Shown piece by piece: positions 1 to 7,641 of a stretch of 64,000 nucleotides of DNA. The first letter of the stretch is position 1; every line of letters begins with the position of its first letter. Origin of the DNA: Bacillus sp. FJAT-29937. Lineage in GTDB: Bacteria; Bacillota; Bacilli; Bacillales; Cytobacillaceae. The notes beneath the pieces are model-generated. The model saw only the letters and a list, made by a program, of their open reading frames with translations, was not told the origin of the DNA and made no database searches. Location of the stretch: NCBI RefSeq assembly GCF_001509555.1, contig NZ_LMAS01000015.1, forward strand, positions 1-64,000, given 5' to 3'. The translations under genes were made by a program, and so were the position numbers.

Positions 1-99
1 GTACCCCCTTCCCCCAGAAAAAAATCAAACAGAGGTATCAACTATACTAAGGTTAGCATTGTTGATTTGATTTTACACAAAAATAAGGACTTGACTCAC

Positions 100-140
100 T
101 TTCATAGATTCCTGTCCAATAAACTACTTTTCTGAACAAC
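100..140 (+). repeat. Single copy of the 51-bp CCTGTCCAATAAA repeat
   Basis: The stretch TTCATAGATTCCTGTCCAAT followed by AAACTAC matches the unit of the tandem array at 3945-4243. It sits directly before the first TTTGTCAGCC array, so two repeat families share this gap. Bases 1-99 show nothing else recognisable. Confidence 0.7.
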
Positions 141-169
141 TTTTCCATACTCTTTTCTATGCCGAGATA

Positions 170-272
170 TTTATCAGCCAAATTTATTGATTTGTCAGCC
201 AATTTGGATGGTTTGTCAGCCAAATCTAATGGTTTGTCAGCCAAATTGGATAGTTTGTCAGCCAATTCTAGA
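170..272 (+). repeat. TTTGTCAGCCAA tandem array 1 (21-bp period)
   Basis: Five units start at 170, 191, 212, 233 and 254, each beginning TTTRTCAGCCAA followed by about nine variable bases. Read on the minus strand the array gives a repeated Leu-Ala-Asp-Lys heptad, but that frame starts with TTG and lacks a ribosome binding site. I therefore treat it as non-coding repeat DNA. Four further arrays in the window have the same orientation. Confidence 0.85.
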
Positions 273-342
273 TTTTCGCCCAGCAAGCACCCAATAAAAG
301 GCCCCCCCGAATAGATTCCTCTCTACAAGGATAAGCCTGAAC

Positions 343-378
343 CAAAAAAAACGGGTAATGACATAAAGTCACCACCCG
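343..378 (-). terminator. Rho-independent terminator of the SbsC-domain gene
   Basis: On the minus strand a CGGGTGGTGAC / GTCATTACCCG stem with a TTTAT loop (352-378) is followed by a run of eight T. It lies just past the stop codon of the gene ending at 385. Confidence 0.85.
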
Positions 379-384
379 CCTACA

Positions 385-1464
385 TTATTGCACATCTAAA
401 ATATCAGCTAATTTCCAGTTTCCACTTTCATCTTTTTCTAAATAATAGACATACGTATTTTCAAGTTCATCCACTTGATCGATATTTGCCTTTTGATCTA
501 GGATAACGATGGCTGTTCCATCAATAATATATTGAACTTCAAGCCCTGTCGTTTCATATTTAACATCAAAATCTTTAAATGTCGTTTCGATTTCATCTTT
601 TAGATTTGCATATTCAGGGAATTCTTCGCTGTATAAGCTCATCATCCCTTCTACATCTTCAGCATTTGCATAGTCATCTGCTTTTTTGAAGAACTCAATA
701 ATTTCCTTTTCTTGTGCTAGGAAGTTCGCATCTTTTCTGATACTTTCTTGGTAAGCAGCGTACAGTTCACTTGTGATTTCTTCATCTTCAATGACGTCAA
801 GCAAGTCGAAGAAGCCAGCAACATGTGCCTCTACTGCTTTTTGATCCGCATTTTTAGTAATCATCTCGTCAAGTTTATCTAATGACATCTTTGCAGTGAT
901 GACATATTTTGCAGATTGAAGCGCCTTTTCACCAGGAGTTTTGTATTTGGCAAGGATTGCATCACGTGTCGACTTACCGTACACACGATATAATAAAATG
1001 GCTTGTTTGCGGATTTCACTTGATAATTCATGATAACTTTTTTCAGTTACATCTGATGTTGGATTTTCTGAGTATAAAGCATTGAATTGATTTGCTTTAT
1101 CTACAATTTTCTTTCCGGAAGTAATCGCATCAATATATCCCATTGCACGGCTATAATGAATGCCAACATTGTCTTCCAGACGCTTTTCTAAAATAACTTT
1201 ATCCTTCACACTTACTTTAGCAATCTCTTTTTTTGCATTAAAATAAGCATCTTTTGTTAAATTAAAAATCTTCATATCCGGATTTTTAATTTCTTTCGTC
1301 AACTCATAAGAAATTTGCCATTTTAATGATCCAGCATATTGTTCTGCTGTTTTCACTAAAGATTCAGCTTTAGTGGTTGATGCCGCTTCTGCAGTACTAA
1401 AAGGCGTAAGAGCACCAGTCCCAGCAATCCCAGCCGCTAATAAAATAGATAATAATTTCTTCAT
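385..1464 (-). CDS. Secreted protein with SbsC-type N-terminal domain
   Basis: 359 residues starting MKKLLSILLAAG. This ATG is preceded by a GGAG ribosome binding site; a longer reading frame exists upstream without one. Residues 1-27 are a signal peptide ending near TAEAA. Residues ~30-210 resemble the helical N-terminal domain of SbsC S-layer proteins, which in that family binds secondary cell wall polymer. The segment SSEIRKQAILLYRVYGKSTRD is nearly repeated in the large protein at 14072. The C-terminal ~120 residues (DDYANAEDVEGMMSLYSEEF onwards) look like an NTF2/SnoaL-type alpha+beta fold, which is inference from pattern only. It is likely a cell-wall-associated protein rather than a full S-layer subunit because no Ig-like repeats follow. 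It appears monocistronic with its own terminator. Confidence 0.75.
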   Translation of the reverse strand: MKKLLSILLAAGIAGTGALTPFSTAEAASTTKAESLVKTAEQYAGSLKWQISYELTKEIKNPDMKIFNLTKDAYFNAKKEIAKVSVKDKVILEKRLEDNVGIHYSRAMGYIDAITSGKKIVDKANQFNALYSENPTSDVTEKSYHELSSEIRKQAILLYRVYGKSTRDAILAKYKTPGEKALQSAKYVITAKMSLDKLDEMITKNADQKAVEAHVAGFFDLLDVIEDEEITSELYAAYQESIRKDANFLAQEKEIIEFFKKADDYANAEDVEGMMSLYSEEFPEYANLKDEIETTFKDFDVKYETTGLEVQYIIDGTAIVILDQKANIDQVDELENTYVYYLEKDESGNWKLADILDVQ

Positions 1465-1764
1465 ACAGATTCTCCTGCAAATCATTAGTCTTATAAAAGT
1501 AATCTTTACATAAGCCATATTTAGAATATGGTATATTAAAATTTTCATCTAGTATTATATTATGGATGGATATCCATAATTTGGATTACTGTGTTAGGTC
1601 TAAAATAAAGGAATATATTAGTAATAAGTGAGTCTATCTATTTCTTTATATTATTGGTTTATTTGCGAAAGTAATGGGTTTATTTGTAATCTATTTGCGA
1701 CAAGTGTGATGATTGCTTTTTTATAGGATCCCGCAGTATGATCCAACTATCAAGCTTTAATTTT
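1465..1764. other. Intergenic gap, AT-rich
   Basis: No gene was found. Bases 1648-1700 hold an imperfect double copy of GGTTTATTTGCGAAA / GGGTTTATTTGTAATC. The promoter of the 1464 gene should lie near 1500-1570, but I cannot place it convincingly. Confidence 0.5.
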
Positions 1765-2055
1765 CTATATGGTCAACCAAAACGAAATATGACTATGAAA
1801 TAAGTTTATTCGAGGGTGATGGGCACGAAGAGTTTATGTGGATTCATTGCTGGTGTTGAAGTACACTTTATAGTTATCGACTAGAATTCGATAGTTTCCT
1901 TGCCATTCAGATTCATTGGCAGGCATTGATTCCATAATCGCAAGAATTTTTATCAGCAATCTTTTTTTATATTCCTTTGTTTCACTGGGACTAAAATAGG
2001 GGCTAATTATTCGAGTGAAGCTGCTCCTTGCTTCCGCTGTCCATTTCAATTCCAT
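1765..2055 (-). pseudogene. RelE/ParE-type toxin, interrupted by an in-frame stop
   Basis: The frame starts MELKWTAEARSSFTRII with the ATG directly abutting the antitoxin stop codon. It ends at a TAA (1834-1836) after 73 residues. The segment NYRILVDNYKVYFN matches the strand region of RelE/ParE toxins, which are usually ~90-100 residues. Reading through the TAA in the same frame gives TLRAHHPRINLF and a stop at 1765, i.e. 96 residues. The LR-A-H-R-type ending is what the family normally carries. The simplest reading is a nonsense mutation (a Tyr codon would fit) that removes the C-terminal strand and its basic residues. A functional short toxin cannot be excluded. Confidence 0.6.
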
Positions 2056-2295
2056 TTAAAAATCACCCCTCTCAATTGCTTCCAATAACTCATCAGAGGA
2101 ATAAAGTCTCCCATTCACAATATCTTTATCTGCTCTTTCAAGCATTTCTTTTAACTCAATATCTGTTTCAATATCCGATAAAATCGTATCTTCTTTTAAT
2201 TTCTGAATAACAAAAACTTCCCCTTCAATATCAATTACTGCTTTTGACTTTTGATTTAGTATTTTTTTTATGATTACAGCTTCAATACCCTCAAT
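2056..2295 (-). CDS. Antitoxin-like small protein with an ATT start
   Basis: 79 residues, read as IEGIEAVIIKKILNQKSK... to ...LLEAIERGDF. The stop codon TAA is followed immediately by the toxin ATG, the usual antitoxin-toxin arrangement. A strong AGGAGG lies 10 bases before an ATT codon. There is a stop codon two codons further upstream and no in-frame ATG, GTG or TTG until near the middle. It therefore either starts at ATT (rare but known, e.g. infC) or has lost its start. The acidic, helical C-terminus fits an antitoxin. With the truncated toxin next to it, the module may be decaying. I do not recognise a named family. Confidence 0.55.
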   Translation of the reverse strand: MEGIEAVIIKKILNQKSKAVIDIEGEVFVIQKLKEDTILSDIETDIELKEMLERADKDIVNGRLYSSDELLEAIERGDF

Positions 2296-2433
2296 TTTTT
2301 AATTACCTCCTTTTATTTACCTATTATACATGGAAAACAAGGAAATTCTACAACCCATTCCAGCATGTGCCCAACTCATTTGTATTGACGCAGCCCCCAG
2401 AAACCGATATGATTATTAATAATTTCATAATTG

Positions 2434-2560
2434 CTAATCTTCTTATCAAGAGAGGTGGAGGGACTGACCCTGCGAAGCCTCGGCAACCAGCATACTTGTG
2501 CACGGTGCCAATTTCAGAGGAATGATCACCATTCCGAAGATGAGAAGGTGGAACGGATTT
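2434..2560 (+). promoter_or_regulatory. SAM-I (S-box) riboswitch
   Basis: The conserved S-box core is readable: CTTATCAAGAGAGGTGGAGG, then GACTGACCCTGCGAAGCC and TCGGCAACC. The closing P1 strand GATGAGAAG (2539-2547) pairs with CTTCTTATC. S-box RNAs bind S-adenosylmethionine and end transcription when it is plentiful. Here the RNA precedes homoserine dehydrogenase, placing that gene in methionine supply. A terminator hairpin follows at 2578. Confidence 0.93.
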
Positions 2561-2577
2561 TGTTAGGTCATTCGTGT

Positions 2578-2617
2578 CCCCTTCTGTCTTTATATGCAGA
2601 GGGGGTTTTTTATTTTT
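2578..2617 (+). terminator. S-box expression-platform terminator
   Basis: A CCCCTTCTG ... CAGAGGGG hairpin followed by TTTTTTATTTTT lies between the SAM-I aptamer and the hom start codon. This is the regulated attenuator. Confidence 0.9.
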
Positions 2618-2666
2618 ACACGAAGCCAATCGACCTAAAACATAAGATAACAGGAGGAATGCATGC

Positions 2667-3872
2667 ATGTCAGCCATTCATATTGCATTATTAGGATTTG
2701 GTACCGTTGGGAAGGGCGTCTATCAGACTGTCCAATCACATCAAAAAAAGCTTCAGGCTCTACTTGGAAAAGAAGTGAAAATCGTTGGCATTCTTGTGAA
2801 AAATTTAAATAAGCACAATAAACCGGATGAAGAGGTTCTTTTAACCGATGATTTTGAAAAAATTCTTTCACTGGAACCATTGGATGTTGTAATAGATGCC
2901 ATTGTTGGTAAAGATCCGTGCTTCTCCTACTTGCAGCAAGCAATTAAACGGGGCTGCCATGTGATTACGGCGAACAAGGAAATGTTTGCCCATCACGGCG
3001 CACAATTAAAACAATTAGCAAGTGAGAATGGTGTTTCTCTCGGCTTTGAAGCAACGGCTGCTGGTGGAATTCCTGTAATCCAAACAATAAACCAATTGCT
3101 GAATGTCAATAATATCGAAAAAGTTCAGGGCATACTTAACGGAACCTCTAATTTTATTTTGACGAAAATGAGAGAAGAAAACCTACCATTTGTGTCAGCC
3201 TTGAAGCTAGCTCAGGAAAAAGGCTATGCCGAAGCTGATCCGACTAATGATGTTGACGGCTATGATGCCTTCTACAAAGCGGTGATCCTAAGTGAGCTTG
3301 CATTTGGGGAGGCGCCAAACTGGGATGACTCGATCAGGGAAGGTATTCGGAGAATCACCCCTGAACAAATTGAAATTTTTACATCATTAGGGCTTCGGTT
3401 TAAGCATATCGCTTCGATCGAACGCACTGCTAGTGGAATTCTTTGCAGCGTAAAACCTGTGCTTGTGAATGAGCAGCACCCCTTTTACCATGTAGAAGGT
3501 GTCCAAAATGCGGTTTCCATTGACGGGGATATTGTTGGGAATATCAGCCTTCAAGGTCCAGGGGCGGGAATGCTTCCAACAGCAAGCGCGATAATCGAGG
3601 ACTTGGCACACATTAATCGAAAAAGTGTGCCTCGGGCATTCACCGAAAAAAAGCTAGAAGAAAATGAGGCATCTACTCACTCCTTTTGGGCAATCGGTGG
3701 TGATATCAATGCCTCGATTCTGCCTACCCCTATTGAAGTGATTGAAAGAGTTCATCCGAATGTGTTAATCGTTCGAGCACCGGAAGAGACCATGTACGCG
3801 ATTCATTTACCGAATGTGCGTGTTTATCAAATTCTTGGAGATGTGGCGTTCAAGGGAGTGGTTGTAAGTTAG
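2667..3872 (+). CDS. hom: Homoserine dehydrogenase, S-box controlled
   Basis: 401 residues. It catalyses NAD(P)H-dependent reduction of aspartate semialdehyde to homoserine in the cytoplasm, on the path to methionine and threonine. A Rossmann motif GFGTVGKG is at residues 10-17, TANKEM near 102-107, GILNGTSNFILTKM near 155-168, and the catalytic-region DGYDAFYK near 198-205. The usual Bacillus enzyme is ~430 residues with a C-terminal ACT domain. Here the last ~70 residues (after HSFWAIGGDINASI) do not show an obvious ACT pattern. It may therefore be a second, methionine-dedicated isozyme, which is inference. The start has AGGAGG seven bases upstream. The S-box leader and terminator precede it, and no operon partner follows. 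Confidence 0.9.
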   Translation: MSAIHIALLGFGTVGKGVYQTVQSHQKKLQALLGKEVKIVGILVKNLNKHNKPDEEVLLTDDFEKILSLEPLDVVIDAIVGKDPCFSYLQQAIKRGCHVITANKEMFAHHGAQLKQLASENGVSLGFEATAAGGIPVIQTINQLLNVNNIEKVQGILNGTSNFILTKMREENLPFVSALKLAQEKGYAEADPTNDVDGYDAFYKAVILSELAFGEAPNWDDSIREGIRRITPEQIEIFTSLGLRFKHIASIERTASGILCSVKPVLVNEQHPFYHVEGVQNAVSIDGDIVGNISLQGPGAGMLPTASAIIEDLAHINRKSVPRAFTEKKLEENEASTHSFWAIGGDINASILPTPIEVIERVHPNVLIVRAPEETMYAIHLPNVRVYQILGDVAFKGVVVS

Positions 3873-3944
3873 CAATAAAATCAGGAGGAACAATACCATT
3901 CTTGCCTAACCCCTCCTCTTACAAAAAATGTACTTTTGTTGGAT

Positions 3945-4243
3945 AGTTTTTGAATTTGCTTTTTCCTGTTCAGTAAATCGCTTTGCCGGACAGGTTTTTC
4001 TGATTTCACAGATTCCTGTCCAATAAAGCTACTTTGTTGGACAGGTTTCTCCGATTTCATAGATTCCTGTCCAATAAAACTACTTTGCCGGACAGGTTTC
4101 TCCGATTTCACAGATTCCTGTCCAATAAAACTGCTTTGTTGGACAGGTTTCTCCGATTTCATAGATTCCTGTCCAATAAAACCATTTTGATGGACAAGTT
4201 TTTCCGGTTTCGCAGTTTCCTGTCCAATATAACCACATTCCAA
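3945..4243 (+). repeat. 51-bp tandem array, GACAGG...CCTGTCCAATAAAAC
   Basis: Five units begin at 3989, 4040, 4091, 4142 and 4193, and a decayed copy lies before them. Each unit holds an inverted pair GACAGG ... CCTGTC about 20 bases apart, so each can form a hairpin. Because 51 is a multiple of three the minus strand stays open (a repeated FIGQESMKSEKP peptide). That frame has no ribosome binding site and starts with TTG, so I do not call a gene. Confidence 0.85.
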
Positions 4244-4303
4244 GAATAACCCTAGCTACCCTTCGAATTAGCCAGCAAGCCCATAAAGGATGCTAATAAC
4301 CCA

Positions 4304-5434
4304 TCATTTATTTTTAAGGTCTCTATTTACTCCCTTAATATCAAATTCCTTATAGCCTTGCATTCTTCCCCACTCGACCATATGCTTGTGCTCAGGGTGC
4401 ATAGGATCAGCAAGGATTTTTAAAAACTCCTCAAAGCCATAGGTCCCCCCAACATCTTCCGGAGGTGTATTGCCTCCTCCTTCAAGGCAAACAGGATAGT
4501 TGGCATCATAATTGTCAATTACTTCCTCCACCTCGATATCATGCTGCCAGTTATCACCGAAGTCGTAATTATATTTCAGCCTCTTGTATGCGGGGATATA
4601 TTCTGATAACTTAATATCGGTATCGAGCTTCATCTCCACGTCATTCGGATAGGAAAAAGCTTCTTCGTGACTAACCAGATTCACCATTGGTTTAAGCCCG
4701 TCCTTATGATAAGCCGAATGATTTGGCGATAAGACTTGTTTAGATAGTGCATTGTCATAAATATAAAATTCATGGAGATGATAGTTCCGCCATCCGAAAG
4801 CTATCTGAAGAATATCATGCAAATGATTAAAGGTCCTATTTATCGGAACAAGTATACGTCGCCAAGTATTACTTTTTTCCAGCCTTAGTGTGACTTTCAG
4901 TTGTACCGCCTTCGTCATAAAAATTGGTTCACCAGCAAATTCTTCGAGATCCTTATACATCTCTTCATTCGGCAAAATATAATCATTTTTCCCATTCCCT
5001 ACAAGAAAGCGACTGACCCGCATACTCATCCTTGTATTGAAGATAGAATCGTTTTCCAATAGTTCCTCGAAAAAATAAACATTTTCACAAGCCTTATTCA
5101 TTCTTGCTACAGAGGTGCGGTCTTTTGTTTTGGTATAGCTTATTTCATTAGATTGGGAGAGAAATTTTTCTATTACCTCATCCTTCATTCCCTCTTCCAT
5201 AAAAGTCTCACGTATTCCTTGTAGTAACACTCTATCGAGATTTTTAAAATCCTTCGCTTTTAGTCCATGCAAAACGACCACATACCTATTTTGATCATTT
5301 ACAAGTACAATCGTTTTTCTACGGTTTAGGGTAATCAAATTGGCATGCCATGAAAAAAGCGGTTCTTCCTTTTCCTCTGTTGCAGGTTTGATTCCAAACT
5401 GATCTAATAGTTTTTTTGTACATTGAATGAGCAT
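4304..5434 (-). CDS. Plasmid pRiA4b ORF-3 family protein
   Basis: 376 residues. Residues ~1-150 (MLIQCTKKLLDQFGI, then LFSWHANLITLNRRKTIVLV) match the DUF6933-like segment often fused in front of this family. Residues ~175-370 carry the pRiA4b ORF-3 pattern: LRLEKSNTWRRILVP, FGWRNYHLHEFYIYD, LKYNYDFGDNWQHDIEVE and PVCLEGGGNTPPEDVGG. The family is widespread, often near mobile DNA, and its biochemical role is not established. No transposon ends are visible nearby. It appears monocistronic and sits between two repeat arrays. Confidence 0.8.
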   Translation of the reverse strand: MLIQCTKKLLDQFGIKPATEEKEEPLFSWHANLITLNRRKTIVLVNDQNRYVVVLHGLKAKDFKNLDRVLLQGIRETFMEEGMKDEVIEKFLSQSNEISYTKTKDRTSVARMNKACENVYFFEELLENDSIFNTRMSMRVSRFLVGNGKNDYILPNEEMYKDLEEFAGEPIFMTKAVQLKVTLRLEKSNTWRRILVPINRTFNHLHDILQIAFGWRNYHLHEFYIYDNALSKQVLSPNHSAYHKDGLKPMVNLVSHEEAFSYPNDVEMKLDTDIKLSEYIPAYKRLKYNYDFGDNWQHDIEVEEVIDNYDANYPVCLEGGGNTPPEDVGGTYGFEEFLKILADPMHPEHKHMVEWGRMQGYKEFDIKGVNRDLKNK

Positions 5435-5556
5435 TTATTGGACTCTCCCTTACAGATTTCTGCAATTATTAACTTTGATTATACAGGAATCTATTCATTT
5501 AATAAAAAACGGAAACATTGTAGCCTTTCTCAATCTTATTTAATGATAAAAAGTAG

Positions 5557-5740
5557 TTTGTCAGCCAAACTGTGGCGGCCATCAACCCAATTTAACGCTT
5601 TATTCGCGAATCATGGGGTTTGTCAGCCAATTTCAACACTTTGTCAGCCAAATCATGCGGTTTGTCAGCCAATTTCATCACTTTGTCAGCCAAATCATGC
5701 ACTTTGTCAGCCAAATCATGCACTTTGTCAGCCAATTAGC
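5557..5740 (+). repeat. TTTGTCAGCCAA tandem array 2 (21-bp period)
   Basis: Six units start at 5619, 5640, 5661, 5682, 5703 and 5724, with a solitary unit at 5557. The last three spacers are nearly identical (AATCATGC), suggesting recent duplication. Confidence 0.85.
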
Positions 5741-5750
5741 TTTTGTCCCT

Positions 5751-5786
5751 CAAAAAAAACGGATCAGCGCCCACGCACCGATCCGT
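5751..5786 (-). terminator. Terminator of the peptide-binding protein gene
   Basis: On the minus strand AACGGATC ... GATCCGTT (5758-5786) is followed by TTTTTTTG. It lies immediately past the stop codon of the gene ending at 5799. Confidence 0.85.
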
Positions 5787-5798
5787 TCTCTCTACTAA

Positions 5799-7613
5799 TT
5801 ATTTACTAGACTGATATTTTTCCAAGAACTCTTTCACTTTAGCTGGATCTGCTTTCAGCTCGAGTCCAGTTTTGACAAGCGGGCTGACAGTGGATACCGC
5901 TTTGACTTTCTTGCCATGGTAGTAGCTTAGAATTTCATCTTGGTTGATCGAGTGCAGGACGGCTTTTCTTAGGTCTTCACTCTTAGCGATTTCACGATTA
6001 GCTGTGTTGAAAAGCAAGTAAGATACGCCATTGCTTTCCATGCTTTGAAGTTTTAATTTGCTGTCGCTCTCAACGGTTTCTTGTTTGTTTTCCGGAATAC
6101 CGTATAATACGTAAGTTTCACCGTTACGCAGGGCAGATAGTGAGCTATCCATATCTTTGATGAAGCGAAGTTTAAGAGTTTCAATTTTAGCCTCGTGCTC
6201 TGTTCCCTTCATGTAGCCAGGGTTTTTGTAGAAAATGGCTTCATAATCGTTCTTGTGTGAAAGGATGTATGGGCCGCTTGCGAATAAAGTGTTGTTGTAT
6301 TTGTCGCCTTCCGTTACTGTGTTTTGGTCACCGTACGGAATGTCTTTGTTTACATCAAAAGTGGCTACATCGTAAGTGTTAATGCTTTCGACTTGCTTTT
6401 TAGAAACAATCCCAGCTGATTGGTGTGCTAAATAGTTAAGCACTTGCGGGAAAGGTTCAGTTGTTGTTACTTTTACAACTTGGTATTTACCTTCTTTATT
6501 GTTCGCTTGTGTTTTATCAGCAACAAGTTCAGAGATTTTCGTATCTAGACCATTTTCAAGTGCAGCTTTAACAGAATCGCTGCCGCTAGATTGTTTTACT
6601 TGGTCAAGTGCATTTAAATCAGTTACAACTTCAATATTCTTAATATGCTCGTGTAAGCTGTATGTGCGGTGATCAGGCACGGAATCTTTATTTTTCGCAC
6701 GGTCTAAAGAGAAAATAACATCATCTGCACCAACGCGTTCGCCTGTATCCACTGCTTTTTTATCAGTGATTTTTGCAAAATTAATATCATCTCTTAAGAT
6801 GAAATAATACTCTTCATTTCCTTCTGCAATACTATGGTTAAGAGACAGTGAACCGTCAGATGTAATTTTGTCATCATCTGTTAAGTTAATTAAACGGACA
6901 TACATATTTGTATTAATCTGATTGATGGAACCATCATTTCCCTTGATTGGGTCAAGTGATGTTAAAGTCGACATCGTTTGAGACAAAATTAGCGGCTCTG
7001 TTGCACGCTTTGATTCGTCAATAAAATCAATCGGCTCCCATGCAAGGGCACGAGATTTAGAAAGTCTAACAGATTCAGGCTTTAAGACATCTTTGTTTAC
7101 AGCCTGTGATTTTAAAGAAATGTACAATGGTGCTATATAAGCCTTGTCAAATACTAGACGCTGTTCTAATTGCTTATAAGTGTCTGCGTATTCTTCAGGT
7201 GTTTGCGTGCTTGCTTTGTCAATTAGGTCATCAATTTCAGAATCAGCCAAAATGCTGTAATCTCCACCTGTTTTAAATAGTGAGCGGACAGCGTAATCTG
7301 GATTTCCTGTTACTGTTGTCCAGCTGGATAATGCCGCATCAAAGTTGCCGGCATCTTGTTGAGCTTTAAAGCTGCCATAGTCAGGTTGAATATTAAGCTT
7401 TACTTTGAAGCCATTTTTTACAAGCTGGTCGCGAAGAATGTTAAGATCTTCCTCCCCGCTAGTCATTCCAAGCAATTCAATTTCAACTTGCTCACTTGCT
7501 GTACCGCCGGATTTAGAATCAGATCCAGCTTTTTCATTCACATCTGATTTAGTTTTCACACATCCTGCCAGCATTAAAACGAAGGCAAGGAGCAGTGGAA
7601 TCATTTTTTTCAT
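5799..7613 (-). CDS. Oligopeptide-type ABC substrate-binding lipoprotein, lobe order permuted
   Basis: 604 residues from the ATG at 7611-7613, seven bases after AGGAGG; the ATG three bases earlier is the alternative. Residues 1-18 are a lipoprotein signal (MKKMIPLLL..., lipobox LAGC, Cys18). The protein is built of SBP_bac_5 family blocks in an unusual order. Residues ~43-180 (ELLGMTSGEEDLNIL, NGFKVKLNIQPDYGSFKAQQ, FDAALSSWTT, PEEYADTYKQLEQRLV, YIAPLYISLKSQAVNKDVL) match the usual C-terminal part. Residues ~205-310 (LSQTMSTLTSLDPIKGNDG, FILRDDINFAKI, VGADDVIFSLDRAK) match the usual N-terminus. The end (LRKAVLHSINQDEIL ... KADPAKVKEFLEKY) matches the usual middle. Downstream in the permease operon; likely binds peptides at the membrane outer face. 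Confidence 0.85.
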   Translation of the reverse strand: MKKMIPLLLAFVLMLAGCVKTKSDVNEKAGSDSKSGGTASEQVEIELLGMTSGEEDLNILRDQLVKNGFKVKLNIQPDYGSFKAQQDAGNFDAALSSWTTVTGNPDYAVRSLFKTGGDYSILADSEIDDLIDKASTQTPEEYADTYKQLEQRLVFDKAYIAPLYISLKSQAVNKDVLKPESVRLSKSRALAWEPIDFIDESKRATEPLILSQTMSTLTSLDPIKGNDGSINQINTNMYVRLINLTDDDKITSDGSLSLNHSIAEGNEEYYFILRDDINFAKITDKKAVDTGERVGADDVIFSLDRAKNKDSVPDHRTYSLHEHIKNIEVVTDLNALDQVKQSSGSDSVKAALENGLDTKISELVADKTQANNKEGKYQVVKVTTTEPFPQVLNYLAHQSAGIVSKKQVESINTYDVATFDVNKDIPYGDQNTVTEGDKYNNTLFASGPYILSHKNDYEAIFYKNPGYMKGTEHEAKIETLKLRFIKDMDSSLSALRNGETYVLYGIPENKQETVESDSKLKLQSMESNGVSYLLFNTANREIAKSEDLRKAVLHSINQDEILSYYHGKKVKAVSTVSPLVKTGLELKADPAKVKEFLEKYQSSK

Positions 7614-7641
7614 CATCTTTCCTCCTAAAAATTTTATTATA

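Noticed and set aside
53-286. 77-codon minus-strand frame with repeated Leu-Ala-Asp-Lys
   Set aside because: It is the reverse reading of a 21-bp repeat; TTG start without ribosome binding site. Array 3, with a 19-bp period, would break any such frame.
3881-4243. 120-codon minus-strand frame with repeated FIGQES peptide
   Set aside because: It follows from a 51-bp tandem repeat; TTG start, no ribosome binding site, and no homologous context.
4304-5434. pRiA4b ORF-3 family gene as part of a transposon
   Set aside because: No inverted repeats, transposase or target duplication is visible around it.
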